DNA from: Flavobacteriales bacterium UBA6057
Lineage (GTDB): Bacteria; Bacteroidota; Bacteroidia; Flavobacteriales_G; Salibacteraceae
Length of the DNA stretch: 64,000 nucleotides
Assembly (NCBI GenBank): GCA_002428995.1
Contig: DIYJ01000020.1
Coordinates: 117,063-181,062, forward strand
Direction of reading: 5' to 3'
Position 1 is the stretch's first letter, and every line of letters starts with the position of its first letter. The notes under the pieces are model-generated. The model was given only the letters and a program-made list of their open reading frames with translations, did no database searches and was not told the origin of the DNA. The position numbers were made by a program, and so were the translations under genes. Shown here in pieces: positions 1 through 10,100 of this stretch.

Positions 1-1185
1 AACATCCCTGACATTGTGGATGTCAACAAACTGATCGACCTACTCGGGTCGCTTGGAGTGAAGATTCAGCGCAAGGGTGCTGGACACTACATCTTTCAGG
101 CAGATGAAGTAGATGTGAAATACCTAAAGTCAGATGAGTTCCGGCAAAAGGGCTCAGGTCTTCGAGGTTCCATCATGATCGTTGGTCCGTTGCTCGCACG
201 CTTCGGAAAGGGATACATCCCTAAACCCGGAGGAGACAAGATCGGAAGGCGCAGGCTGGACACCCATTTTATAGGATTCCAAAAACTCGGTGCTAAGTTC
301 ACCTACAATGCTGACGAACACTTCTATCGTGCTGAAGGCAAAAAGCTGAAAGGCACCTACATGCTGTTGGATGAGGCATCGGTGACCGGAACTGCCAACG
401 TTTTAATGGCGGCCGTATTGGCAGAAGGCGAAACCGTCATCTACAATGCTGCTTGTGAGCCATACCTGCAACAGCTGTGTAGAATGCTGGTGGCGATGGG
501 GGCCAAGATTGACGGCATCGGCTCCAACATGCTTAAAATAAATGGAGTCAAAGAACTGAAAGGATGCAAGCACTCCATCCTGCCTGATATGATCGAAGTT
601 GGAAGCTTCATCGGACTGGCTGCAATGACTCAATCTGACATTACACTCAAGAATGTAGGATATGAGCATCTCGGAATGATCCCCGAGGTTTTTCGAAAGC
701 TCGGCATCCAAATGGAGCTGAAAGGTGATGATCTGCACATCCCAAGTCAGGAAGTGTATGAGATCGAATCCTTCATTGATGGCTCTATCATGACCATCTC
801 AGATGCTCCATGGCCAGGTTTCACACCCGACTTACTCAGCATTATTCTCGTAGTAGCTACTCAAGCAAAAGGCTCAGTGTTGATTCATCAGAAGATGTTT
901 GAGAGTCGCCTGTTCTTCGTGGATAAACTGATCGACATGGGAGCTCAGATTATTCTGTGTGACCCTCACCGCGCCACCGTCATTGGCCAAGCGCGGCAGA
1001 CGGCATTGCGCGGAATAGAAATGACTTCTCCTGACATTCGTGCCGGGGTTTCTCTTTTGATTGCAGCGCTATCAGCAGAAGGCAACAGCGTGATCCGAAA
1101 CATTGAGCAAATCGATCGAGGTTATCAGAACATCGATACCCGACTCAACGCTATTGGTGCGAAAATTGTAAGGAGCACCGCTTAA
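1..1185 (+). CDS. murA: UDP-N-acetylglucosamine 1-carboxyvinyltransferase (5' end outside window)
   Basis: Transfers enolpyruvate from PEP to UDP-GlcNAc, the first committed cytosolic step of peptidoglycan synthesis. The reading frame is open from base 1 with family sequence (NIPDIVDVNKLIDLL) before the first possible start (GTG at 16), so the true start lies upstream; 394 residues are visible of the usual 420-440. The family motif EASVTGT...AAVLAEG and the C-terminal GYQNIDTRLNAIGA region are intact. In the active-site loop the usual PGGCTIGARPVDLH reads PGGDKIGRRRLDTH, so the fosfomycin-target Cys (E. coli Cys115) is Asp, codon 235-237. C115D-type enzymes are known to be active and fosfomycin-insensitive, so this gene is probably functional. 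The next gene starts 9 bp downstream. Confidence 0.97.
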   Translation, partial: NIPDIVDVNKLIDLLGSLGVKIQRKGAGHYIFQADEVDVKYLKSDEFRQKGSGLRGSIMIVGPLLARFGKGYIPKPGGDKIGRRRLDTHFIGFQKLGAKFTYNADEHFYRAEGKKLKGTYMLLDEASVTGTANVLMAAVLAEGETVIYNAACEPYLQQLCRMLVAMGAKIDGIGSNMLKINGVKELKGCKHSILPDMIEVGSFIGLAAMTQSDITLKNVGYEHLGMIPEVFRKLGIQMELKGDDLHIPSQEVYEIESFIDGSIMTISDAPWPGFTPDLLSIILVVATQAKGSVLIHQKMFESRLFFVDKLIDMGAQIILCDPHRATVIGQARQTALRGIEMTSPDIRAGVSLLIAALSAEGNSVIRNIEQIDRGYQNIDTRLNAIGAKIVRSTA

Positions 1186-1194
1186 CTCTCAGTT

Positions 1195-1740
1195 ATGACC
1201 TCTAAATACAGCATCCTTTTCTTCCTCCTTCTGGCGGCTCCCTTTCTTTTCCAGGGAACGACTGACGACACGGAATTCCCGCCCTTGCAAGGCATCAGCG
1301 TTGGCATGAAAGCACCTGACATTGCGCTGGAAAACCCGAGTGGAAAAGTGATGAAGTTGTCCTCGTTGCGTGGCAAAGTGGTCTTGATTGACTTCTGGGC
1401 CTCTTGGTGTGGACCGTGCAGACGAGAGAACCCAAACATCGTAAGAGCTTACCAGAAATATCAAAAGGCAAAGTTTAAGGACGCGAAAGGTTTCGAAGTA
1501 TTCAGCGTTTCACTCGACAACAACGTCAAAGCCTGGGAGCAGGCTATCGACAAAGATGATCTGGATTGGAAATACCACGTGAGTGACCTAAAGAAGTGGA
1601 GATCCGAACCCGCAGCTACCTACGGTGTGCGTTCTATTCCGAGCAACTTCCTGATTGATCAGGATGGTGTGATCATCGGAAAGAACCTCAGAGGTATCGC
1701 CCTTGATCAGGCCCTTGACGGCTTGATCACTTCACTGTAA
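1195..1740 (+). CDS. TlpA/ResA-like thioredoxin-fold protein, exported
   Basis: A 181-residue periplasmic thiol-disulfide oxidoreductase or reductase of the TlpA/ResA/AhpC-TSA superfamily. A hydrophobic signal segment covers about residues 6-20. The mature part begins with GMKAPDIALENPSGK, the usual entry to this fold, and carries the redox motif WASWCGPCRREN near residue 70. A cis-Pro-type segment (GVRSIPSNFLID) follows near residue 150. No lipobox Cys is evident, so it is probably soluble in the periplasm. It lies 9 bp after murA on the same strand and is probably co-transcribed; whether it serves cytochrome c maturation or general thiol reduction cannot be told. Confidence 0.88.
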   Translation: MTSKYSILFFLLLAAPFLFQGTTDDTEFPPLQGISVGMKAPDIALENPSGKVMKLSSLRGKVVLIDFWASWCGPCRRENPNIVRAYQKYQKAKFKDAKGFEVFSVSLDNNVKAWEQAIDKDDLDWKYHVSDLKKWRSEPAATYGVRSIPSNFLIDQDGVIIGKNLRGIALDQALDGLITSL

Positions 1741-1829
1741 AAGAACATCCAATACTTTTTCTGTCATTTTGTCCTTTCAATAGGCGTGGCAATGATTTTG
1801 TCTACATCCGACCATCAATAAAGCAAGGC

Positions 1830-2414
1830 ATGAGCAAAGAAGAACTTTCAACCGAAGAAACAGAGCAAACGAAGGCATCAGAGGAGCAGGGAGCAAAGGC
1901 AGAGCAAGCATCTTCTGAAGAAGGAGCAACTGCTGAAAACAATGAATTCGGTCAGGCTGACACTGCCAATCCGATGGAAGAGCTTGAGAAGAATTTACAG
2001 GCTGAAAAAGATCGATACCTGAGGCTCTATGCTGAATTCGAGAACTTTCGCAGAAGAACCGCCCGGGAACGTATTGATCTCATCCAATCTGCCAGCTCTG
2101 ACCTGATGAAGGAACTCCTTCCGGTGCTAGACGATTTCGACCGTGCGAAGCAGTCGAACGAAAAGGCAGACAACCTTGACACGATCAAAGAGGGTTTCAA
2201 TCTTCTACATCAAAAGCTTGAGGGAGTGCTCAAGTCGAAAGGCCTGGAATTGGTCGATTCTATGGGAGAAGAATTCAACTCAGAGGTTCACGAAGCCATT
2301 GCGCGTGTAGAAGGCGACAAAGACAAGAAAGGCAGAGTGATCGATGTAGTTGAAAAAGGATATAAACTGAACGACAAGCTCATTCGACATCCGAAGGTGG
2401 TTGTTGGTTCATGA
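1830..2414 (+). CDS. grpE: GrpE nucleotide exchange factor
   Basis: Nucleotide exchange factor of the DnaK (Hsp70) chaperone. At 194 residues it has the normal length. An acidic, Glu/Gln/Ala-rich disordered N-terminus (about 1-50) is followed by a long coiled coil (about 50-110, including EFENFRRRT, a GrpE hallmark) and a C-terminal beta domain containing EEFNSEVHEAIARVEG and GYKLNDKLIRHPKVVV. It sits 15 bp before dnaJ, the standard grpE-dnaJ pair; dnaK is not in the window. The 89-bp gap upstream shows no clear TAnnTTTG box and no heat-shock element I can recognise. Confidence 0.97.
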   Translation: MSKEELSTEETEQTKASEEQGAKAEQASSEEGATAENNEFGQADTANPMEELEKNLQAEKDRYLRLYAEFENFRRRTARERIDLIQSASSDLMKELLPVLDDFDRAKQSNEKADNLDTIKEGFNLLHQKLEGVLKSKGLELVDSMGEEFNSEVHEAIARVEGDKDKKGRVIDVVEKGYKLNDKLIRHPKVVVGS

Positions 2415-2429
2415 GGGAACTAGAACAGC

Positions 2430-3551
2430 ATGGCGAAAAGAGATTATTACGAGGTACTAGGGGTTTCAAAGTCTGCTTCTGCTGACGAGATCAAAAAGGC
2501 TTATCGCAAACTGGCCATCAAATTCCACCCGGACAAGAATCCGGGTGACAAGGAGGCAGAAGAGAAGTTCAAGGAGGCCGCGGAAGCTTACGAGGTGCTT
2601 GGAAACGAAGAAAAGCGATCCAAGTATGACCGCTTTGGTCACGCTGGCGTAGGCGGAGCTGCCGGAGGTGGTTTCGGTGGAGGTGGCATGAGCATGGATG
2701 ACATCTTCGATCATTTCGGTGACATCTTTGGCGGAGCCTTTGGAGGCTTTGGTGGAGGTGGCGGAGGTGGTCGTGCGTCAGCCATGCGAAGAGGTTCCAA
2801 CCTGCGCGTAAGAGTAAAGCTGAGCCTTGAAGAAATCTCGGATGGTGTAACCAAGAAGATACGCCTCAACAAGCTTGTGCAAGCCGAAGGAGTGGAGTTT
2901 GGCACCTGTCAAACATGTAACGGGACGGGTCGCGTGACACGCGTCACTCAAACCTTCCTTGGCCAAATGCAAACGGCCAGCGCCTGCCCTACGTGCAATG
3001 GCACTGGTAAGACGGTGACAAAGAGTAAGCCCGGAGTACTTCCTGACGGACTCGAACGCAAGGAAGTAGAAATAAGTCTTGAAATACCAGCCGGTGTCGA
3101 GGAAGGCATGCAGCTCAACGTCCGGGGAAAAGGAAACGAAGGCCCGATGGGTGGGCCTGCAGGTGACCTCATCGTGTTGATCGAAGAAACGCCTCATGAG
3201 CTTTTCACTCGTGACGGCTCCAACCTTCATTTTGATCAATACTTGAATTTTGCGGACGCTGCGTTAGGCACTTCTTTGGAAGTACCTACACTATCTGGAA
3301 AGGCCAAGATCAAGGTAAGCTCAGGTACACAGTCAGGAAAAACGCTGAGACTCAAAGGCAAGGGACTGCCCGTGGTTAACTCCTATGAAAGGGGCGATCT
3401 ACTGGTACACATCAATGTATGGACTCCTAAGAACCTGAGTTCAAAAGAGAAGGAGTTCCTGGAAAACATGCGCTCCTCTGAAAACTTCAAGCCGCAGCCT
3501 TCAGATGGGGAGAAGAGCTTCTTCGCTCGCATGAAGGATGTGTTCTCTTAA
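2430..3551 (+). CDS. dnaJ: Chaperone DnaJ, two-repeat zinc-finger form
   Basis: Hsp40 co-chaperone that stimulates DnaK ATPase and delivers substrates; 373 residues. The J domain (about 5-70) has the catalytic HPD at residues 33-35. A Gly/Phe-rich linker spans about 72-120, then the substrate-binding C-terminal domains. The zinc-binding region is atypical: only two CxxCxGxG motifs are present (CQTCNGTG and CPTCNGTG, about residues 159-192) where classical DnaJ has four; the flanking repeats 1 and 4 are replaced by cysteine-free sequence. I recall the same two-motif arrangement in Flavobacteriia, so it looks lineage-typical rather than damaged. A weak hairpin terminator follows. Confidence 0.96.
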   Translation: MAKRDYYEVLGVSKSASADEIKKAYRKLAIKFHPDKNPGDKEAEEKFKEAAEAYEVLGNEEKRSKYDRFGHAGVGGAAGGGFGGGGMSMDDIFDHFGDIFGGAFGGFGGGGGGGRASAMRRGSNLRVRVKLSLEEISDGVTKKIRLNKLVQAEGVEFGTCQTCNGTGRVTRVTQTFLGQMQTASACPTCNGTGKTVTKSKPGVLPDGLERKEVEISLEIPAGVEEGMQLNVRGKGNEGPMGGPAGDLIVLIEETPHELFTRDGSNLHFDQYLNFADAALGTSLEVPTLSGKAKIKVSSGTQSGKTLRLKGKGLPVVNSYERGDLLVHINVWTPKNLSSKEKEFLENMRSSENFKPQPSDGEKSFFARMKDVFS

Positions 3552-3560
3552 CAGATGTTC

Positions 3561-3593
3561 AAAGAAGTGCTTCAGATTTTGCACTTCTTTTGT
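3561..3593 (+). terminator. Possible weak terminator after dnaJ
   Basis: A 10-bp perfect stem (AAAGAAGTGC / GCACTTCTTT) with a 10-base loop ends in a short T run directly after dnaJ and before the ABC exporter genes. The T tract is only four bases, so termination may be partial. Confidence 0.45.
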
Positions 3594-3602
3594 TCGTGAC
3601 GG

Positions 3603-4544
3603 ATGGGAGATCTGCTTCAAATAGAAAAGGTCAATAAGGCTTTTGGGGATTTTCATGTATTGAAGGATATCTCCTTTTCGATTCCCAAGGGAGGCATATT
3701 TGGATTACTGGGTCCAAATGGAGCGGGCAAAACCACGCTCATCAGAATCATTACTCAGATTACTGGCCCAGACTCAGGACGCGTATTACTCAATGGTCAG
3801 TCGCTGGCCAAAGACGATATCCACACCATGGGCTATCTTCCTGAGGAACGTGGTCTCTATCGAAAGATGAAGGTATGGGATCAGGCCTTGTACCTTGTTC
3901 GCTTGAAGGGCTTATCAAAACGTGAGGCAGAGACTTCTCTCAAAGAGTGGTTTACGCGGTTTGAAATGCAGGATTGGCCATCCAAACGGGTGGAAACCCT
4001 TTCCAAGGGAATGCAGCAGAAACTGCAGTTTGTGATCGCTGTGGCACATCGTCCACAATTGTTGATTCTGGATGAACCTTTCAGTGGCTTTGATCCGGTG
4101 AATACAGAACTGGTCAAGCAGCAAATCCTCCGGCTGAAGGAGGAAGGCACAACTATGGTGTTCTCCACTCACAACATGGCGAGTGTTGAAGAACTGTGCG
4201 ATGAAATCGCATTGATCAACAAGGGAGAAGCCATCCTGAACGGAAAGGTGGAATCCATTCGCTCATCTTTTAGCAAGAGTCTCTACGAGCTACGATTCAA
4301 GGGTAGCTCAGTCTCCTTTGCTAACGCACTGGGCATTGATTTTGAGATTCAGGATATGAAGAGTTCGGGCAACGAACACAAAGTGATCCTTAAAGCACAC
4401 AACCAGCAGCCTGCAAGTAAACTCCTGCAACGTTTAATCCCGGTAGTAGAAGTCATTTCTTTTCAAGAGCAATTGCCTTCAATGCACGACATCTTTCTCG
4501 ATCGCATCGAGGGATCTGCCACAGAACAAACTGACAATGAGTAA
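3603..4544 (+). CDS. ABC-2 type exporter, ATP-binding subunit
   Basis: ATPase subunit (313 residues) of an ABC-2 (NatA-like) export system, cytosolic and membrane associated. Walker A is GPNGAGKTT near residues 38-46, the signature is LSKGMQQK near 137, Walker B with the catalytic Glu is LLILDEPFSG near 158, and the H-loop is STHNM near 187. A C-terminal extension of about 100 residues after the NBD is of the kind seen in NatA-like ATPases. It overlaps the permease gene by 8 bp (4537-4544), which implies translational coupling. The substrate is unknown; NatA-type annotation (sodium export) is only a family label. Confidence 0.93.
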   Translation: MGDLLQIEKVNKAFGDFHVLKDISFSIPKGGIFGLLGPNGAGKTTLIRIITQITGPDSGRVLLNGQSLAKDDIHTMGYLPEERGLYRKMKVWDQALYLVRLKGLSKREAETSLKEWFTRFEMQDWPSKRVETLSKGMQQKLQFVIAVAHRPQLLILDEPFSGFDPVNTELVKQQILRLKEEGTTMVFSTHNMASVEELCDEIALINKGEAILNGKVESIRSSFSKSLYELRFKGSSVSFANALGIDFEIQDMKSSGNEHKVILKAHNQQPASKLLQRLIPVVEVISFQEQLPSMHDIFLDRIEGSATEQTDNE

Positions 4545-5874
4545 GAGTTTGTTGGTCATATGGAGGGAATACAGCACGCGGGTCGGCAGGCGAAGCTTCC
4601 TATTAATGAGCATCCTTGGTCCACTGATCATGGCTTCAGGAATCATCTTCGTGTTCTGGCTCAGCCTGGAAGAAACGGAGGATCAAAAGATTTTGGTGGT
4701 GGACGAACTGTATCCACTCTTCCGACAACTAGAGGACAGCGACAAAATTGACTACGAGGTTCAAGAGCTCACACTGGACAAGGCGCTGGCCTTACTGGAA
4801 GTAACAGACTTCACTGCCGTGTTGTATCTCCCCAAGAACATCCTGAGCAGTAAAGCCGGAGACCTCTACTTCCGTAAACAGCCATCAATGCGCATTCATC
4901 GGCAAATTGAACAGACTGTTCAGCAGTATATAGAAGTGCGGAAGCTGCCGGAATTCGACATTAGCAAAACAGACTACTATCGACTCAAATCCCCTTTTAA
5001 CCTTTCGATGCTAAAAGTGGATGAAGGTGGCGAGGCCACTGAAACCACCATGCTGGCAGCAGCAGTCGGGCTCGTGTTTGCCATACTGATCTACATTTTC
5101 ATTTTCATGTACAGCATCCAGGTGATGCGCGGAGTAATCGAAGAAAAAGCGAATCGCATCATAGAAGTAATCATTTCAACCGTGACACCATTTCAGTTGA
5201 TGCTGGGTAAGATCATCGGTGTCGGAGCTGTTGGGCTTACTCAGTTCCTAATCTGGACTGTACTCACTGCGGGTATTGTAACCATCGGTCAGGCAGTGAT
5301 CATTGGCGACCGCTACGATGCTGAAAGAGTCACCGAGCAAATGCAAATGACCAACGAGGTACAGGAGCAGCTGACTGACATCAATCGCTTTGATGCCGTT
5401 GCGCTGAATGCTCAGGAAAGTCCTTTCAGTAAGATCCTGCAGATCAACTTCCCGGTAATGCTCAGTTTGTTCCTATTCTACTTCCTTGGGGGATACTTCT
5501 TATACAGTGCTATGATGGCTGCGGTAGGTTCGATGGTGGACAGCGAAACGGACACGCAACAATTTGTTCTGCCTGTGACCTTCCCGCTCATATTTGCCTA
5601 CGCCCTCTCATTTACCATGTTCGAAAACCCGTCCAGCGATCTGGCGGTATGGCTGTCAATCATTCCGTTCACTTCTCCGGTTATAATGATGATCAGAGTG
5701 CCTTTTGGCATAGATAGTGCAGACCTCTGGCAGGTCTACTTATCCATGACCCTATTGGTAGCCACATTTGTGTTGATCACCTGGCTTGCCGGCAGGATTT
5801 ACCGAACAGGAATTCTGATGTATGGAAAGAAGGCCTCGCTGAAAGAAATCATTAAATGGATCAAACATTCATAA
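4537..5874 (+). CDS. ABC-2 type exporter, permease subunit
   Basis: Inner-membrane permease of 445 residues, partner of the ATPase it overlaps by 8 bp. There is one N-terminal membrane helix (about 20-42), a long periplasmic domain (about 43-170), then five or six helices from about 178 to the C-terminus. The segment GVIEEKANRIIEVIISTVTP after the second helix is the conserved ABC-2 permease cytoplasmic motif (NatB/YhaP-like). The next gene begins 3 bp after its stop, so exporter and regulator probably form one transcript. Substrate not predictable. Confidence 0.9.
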   Translation: MSKSLLVIWREYSTRVGRRSFLLMSILGPLIMASGIIFVFWLSLEETEDQKILVVDELYPLFRQLEDSDKIDYEVQELTLDKALALLEVTDFTAVLYLPKNILSSKAGDLYFRKQPSMRIHRQIEQTVQQYIEVRKLPEFDISKTDYYRLKSPFNLSMLKVDEGGEATETTMLAAAVGLVFAILIYIFIFMYSIQVMRGVIEEKANRIIEVIISTVTPFQLMLGKIIGVGAVGLTQFLIWTVLTAGIVTIGQAVIIGDRYDAERVTEQMQMTNEVQEQLTDINRFDAVALNAQESPFSKILQINFPVMLSLFLFYFLGGYFLYSAMMAAVGSMVDSETDTQQFVLPVTFPLIFAYALSFTMFENPSSDLAVWLSIIPFTSPVIMMIRVPFGIDSADLWQVYLSMTLLVATFVLITWLAGRIYRTGILMYGKKASLKEIIKWIKHS

Positions 5875-5877
5875 GCC

Positions 5878-7035
5878 ATGTCTAAAGTTCTAATCATTGA
5901 TGACGAACGCCCGATTCGATCTACTCTTCGAGATATCCTGGAATATGAGAAACTCAAAGTAGAAGAGGCTGAAAATGGGAAGCAAGGACTCGAAAGCATC
6001 GAGAAAAACGACTTCGACCTTGTGCTCTGCGACATCAAAATGCCTGGCATGGACGGGATGGAGGTTTTGAAGAAAATCCAGGACATCAACCCGGAACTTC
6101 CCGTGGTGATGATTTCAGGACATGGCACGATTGAAACTGCGGTGGAAGCCATCAAATCAGGCGCATATGATTACATCGCCAAGCCACCAGATTTGAACCG
6201 CTTACTTGTCACCGTTCGAAATGCCATGGAACGGAAAGACCTGGTGAAAGAAACACGCACACTTCGCAAAAAGATTTCCAAGGACAATTCCAGCCCTATC
6301 ATTGGCAGCTCGCCAGAAATTTTAGAGGTCAAGTCGATGATTGAAAAAGTGGCTCCCACCGATGCACGTGTGCTGATAACGGGACCCAACGGAGTTGGTA
6401 AGGAGCTCGTGGCCCAACAAATTCATCAAAAAAGTGATCGCAAAAAGGCTCCATTCATTGAAGTTAATTGCGCTGCGATTCCCTCAGAACTAATTGAAAG
6501 TGAACTGTTTGGACATGAAAAAGGCTCTTTCACCTCAGCCATCAAGCAGCGTATTGGAAAATTTGAACAAGCTTCCGGTGGCACGCTTTTCCTGGATGAG
6601 ATCGGAGACATGAGCCTGAGCGCTCAAGCCAAGGTGCTGCGTGCGCTTCAGGAGAATAAGATCGTACGCGTTGGAGGAGAAAAAGAAATCAGTGTTAGCC
6701 CGAGAATCGTTGCTGCTACCAACAAGGATTTGCCCAGGGAAATTGCGGAAGGAAGATTCAGGGAAGACCTCTATCACCGGATCAGCGTCATCAGAATTGA
6801 GGTTCCGGCACTGAATGAAAGACGCGAAGACATCAAGACGCTGGCGCGCCATTTTCTAGAGCAAATAACCCGCGAAAACGGTCAGGCTAAACCTGATATG
6901 GACGAAGCATCGTTGAAAGCGCTTGAAAGCCACAACTGGAGCGGAAACATTCGCGAATTGAGAAATACTATCGAGCGTTTGCTCATCATGAGCGATGACG
7001 CAATCACCAAAGATCTGGTAGAAAAATACATCTAA
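5878..7035 (+). CDS. NtrC-family response regulator lacking the HTH domain
   Basis: A 385-residue receiver plus AAA+ protein. The receiver (about 1-120) has the acidic pocket DDE at 8-10 and phospho-acceptor Asp52 in LVLCDIKMPGMDG. The AAA+ domain (about 140-375) has Walker A GPNGVGKE, Walker B GGTLFLDEIGDM and the arginine-finger region GRFREDLYHR. Two features differ from classical sigma-54 activators: the GAFTGA loop that contacts sigma-54 reads GSFTSA, and the protein ends right after the AAA+ lid (KDLVEKYI) with no Fis-type helix-turn-helix. It may act without binding DNA itself. It is 3 bp behind the exporter permease, suggesting a functional link. No cognate histidine kinase lies next to it. 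Confidence 0.9.
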   Translation: MSKVLIIDDERPIRSTLRDILEYEKLKVEEAENGKQGLESIEKNDFDLVLCDIKMPGMDGMEVLKKIQDINPELPVVMISGHGTIETAVEAIKSGAYDYIAKPPDLNRLLVTVRNAMERKDLVKETRTLRKKISKDNSSPIIGSSPEILEVKSMIEKVAPTDARVLITGPNGVGKELVAQQIHQKSDRKKAPFIEVNCAAIPSELIESELFGHEKGSFTSAIKQRIGKFEQASGGTLFLDEIGDMSLSAQAKVLRALQENKIVRVGGEKEISVSPRIVAATNKDLPREIAEGRFREDLYHRISVIRIEVPALNERREDIKTLARHFLEQITRENGQAKPDMDEASLKALESHNWSGNIRELRNTIERLLIMSDDAITKDLVEKYI

Positions 7036-7108
7036 ATCATATTCTGAATTGGAATCCTGAACACACATTTGATTCCGTCCTGATCTGTCGAGCGATACAA
7101 TATTCTGA

Positions 7109-7116
7109 TAGATTTG
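7109..7116 (+). promoter_or_regulatory. Bacteroidota -7 promoter element (TAGATTTG)
   Basis: Exact match to TAnnTTTG, 30 bp before the ATG of the first paralog of the surface-protein array. A TTG -33 element at the right distance is not clear. Confidence 0.5.
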
Positions 7117-7146
7117 TTCCCCTTGTTAATTAAATTTTAACCAAAC

Positions 7147-10100
7147 ATGAAACAAATCTACTCATGGGTGCTGGTGTTTTGTGCCGGCCTCTTTGGAATG
7201 AATGCGATGGCTCAGGCTCCTTATTGCACTCCGCAGACAAGCAGCGGATGCTCTTTTGGAGACCAGATCGTCAACTTCGCTACGATTGGTGGAATCACCA
7301 ACATCACCAACAACGGAACCGCATGTTCTCCGAATAACTACGGTGACTTTACCAACATGGTGGTTACAGTTGACTTCCTCGGAAGCTTCGATATCGAAGT
7401 TCAGTCCGGTCCTACTTGGAACCAGGATCAAACCATCTGGATTGACTGGAACCAGGATAATGACTTTGATGATCCAGGAGAAGAAGTATGGTCTAGTGTA
7501 ACGTGGACGACAGCGCTACAAACTGGAACTATTAATGCTCCAGGTACTGCCCTTCCAGGCTCCACAAGAATGAGAGTTCGTTGTAACTACAACGCTCAGT
7601 GTGTTGACCCATGTGCTCAGCAGACTTACGGAGAAGTTGAGGATTACACCATCACTATCCTCCCTCCAGTACAAAACGATGCAGGTATCGCCAGCATCAT
7701 CAACCCATCACTGCCAACTTGTGCGCTTGACTCAGTTGACGTGATTATCGCCCTCCAAACTTTGGGTACTGCCAACCTTACTTCTTGTACACTGAACTGG
7801 CAGATCAACGGTGGAACGGTTAGCACCATGAACTACACCGGAAACGTTGCAGCTCAGGGTGGAACTGATACCATCACCATTACTACCAACCAGTCTTTTG
7901 CGAACGGAGACGTTCTTAAAGTATGGTCTGACACTCCTAACGGAGTACTTGTAGACAGCTTGCCTACCAATGATACCATCGAGATCACTCTTGCGACTGG
8001 TCTTGCTGGACTTTACACGATTCCAGGTGACTATGCAGATTTCAACGCTGCTACAGCTGACCTTGCAGTATTTGGCGTTTGCGACAGTGTTGTATTCTCA
8101 GTTGCAGCTGGTACTTACACAGAATTCGTAGAGGTTGGAGAGTACCTTGGAGTAGGTCCACAGGCTACTATTACGTTCATGGGTGCAACTGGCACTCCTG
8201 GAGATGTTGTTTTGGAGTACGACCCAAGTGCCAACTTCGTGAATGACGGTGTTCTGAACTTTGACGGTGCTGATTACATCACCTTCCAGGACATGACCAT
8301 CGACAACCTCAGTAACACTTTCAACTACGGACGCACTGTAGTGATGGATGGAAGCTCTACTAACAACCTGTTCGATAACTGTGTCATGAACGGTAGCCCA
8401 TTCAACACTACCAGCTTCAACAATGCTGTTATCTATGCGAACGGTGGTGGTCTTCACAACAACCACTTCACCAACAATACCATCCTGTATGGTAGCCACG
8501 GTATCTATTACAACGGAGACTTCGCTAACCACACATCCAAGATGAGTGCGATCAATAACCAGATCGATTCATTCTACTACTTCGGTATCTGGTCTTACTA
8601 CAACGATACAACCGACATTATCGGTAACAGCGTATACAGTGACAACACTTACAACTCTAAGCGCGGTATCTATGTTTGGGACAACGACAAGGTGCTGAAC
8701 GTAGAGAATAACTACGTTGGTCAAGGCGAGAACGGAAACTACTTCTACGCTATGTATGTAGGTAACTCTGATGGTTCATTGAACAACAGACTCCGTGTTG
8801 CTAACAACTGTGTTACTGGTGGTAACATGAACTACACGGGAACTTCCTACATTCTTTACCTGACTAACTCAGGTTTGATGGACGTTCACAACAACACCAT
8901 CACTCGTTTGGCTGATAGCAACAACACGAATGGCTACTGCCACTATGTGATCAATGGCGGTCTGATCTCTGAAAAGAACAACAGCTTTGTTACCTACGGA
9001 TCTGACTACGCTCGCTACGTGACCAGCACTTACTCGCTGGTTGAGAGTAATCACAACAACTACTTTACAAACGGAAACAACATGTTGTTCCTCAATGGAG
9101 CATACGATGACCTGGCTACGTTCAACAATGAAACTGGTTTTGATGGAAGCTCTGTGACTACAGACCCAGCGTTTATTGATACACTCGCTTGTATGACTTG
9201 TAACGATACACTGGATGCTACTGGTGATCCCGGAATCGTTATGACAGACATCATGGGTAACGTAAGAAGCTCTGTAACTCCAGACATCGGAGCCACTGAA
9301 TTCATCGCCACTGCGAACTTTACACTTGGTGATGACACTACTGTATGTGGATCTACTTACCTCCTGGAGTCAGGCCCTGCACAATCTGTACTGTGGACCA
9401 TTAACTCTACTCCAAACAGTAATCCAAATGTGACCTTGAATTCAACATCAACTTCTCCAGAGATTTTCAATGTTGAAATTGATGTTCAAACCGCTTGCGG
9501 ACAAGCAGACGATCAACTGATCGTGACCTTGGTACCTGCTGCTGCACTTGACTCAGCTGAGCACATTTGTGCTGACGAGGTTGCTACCCTTGATCCAGGA
9601 GGAGGAGTGAATGCTACTTACTCATGGAGCACTGGTGACTCAACTGCTACGATTGATGTGAACACTCCAGGCACCTACACGGTGAACAAGGAAGAGATGG
9701 GATGTGCCAGCACATCTACCATCGTTGTGACTCAGTCTGATGCTGTTGACATCGCTGATATTGAGCCATGTGAGGCGAACGGAGCAGTAAGCGTTGACGC
9801 TACCATCAACAATGGCTTGAGCTACGCATGGAGCGGTGGAAACTCTAACACTACTGCGCTTAACACTTTCGATGTTTCTGACATCTACTCTGTTACTGCA
9901 ACGGATGATCTCGGTTGTGTGAGTGTTGACACATTCACTATTGACTTCATCGGAAGCCCTGTAGCTCAGATCACCTACACTACAGCTGGTGGTTTCGGAG
10001 TATTCTTTAGCAGTGCTTCTTCTCAGCAGATTTCATCGAACACTACCTATGAGTGGACATTCAATGGAATTGACAACTCAAACCTTGCCAATCCTTACTA

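Noticed and set aside
2880..3030. DnaJ zinc finger as a deletion or sequencing error
   Set aside because: The reading frame and the flanking domains are intact, and I recall the same two-motif pattern in other Flavobacteriia.
2778..3239. 153-codon open frame antisense to dnaJ
   Set aside because: Shadow of the dnaJ reading frame; no start context or protein features.
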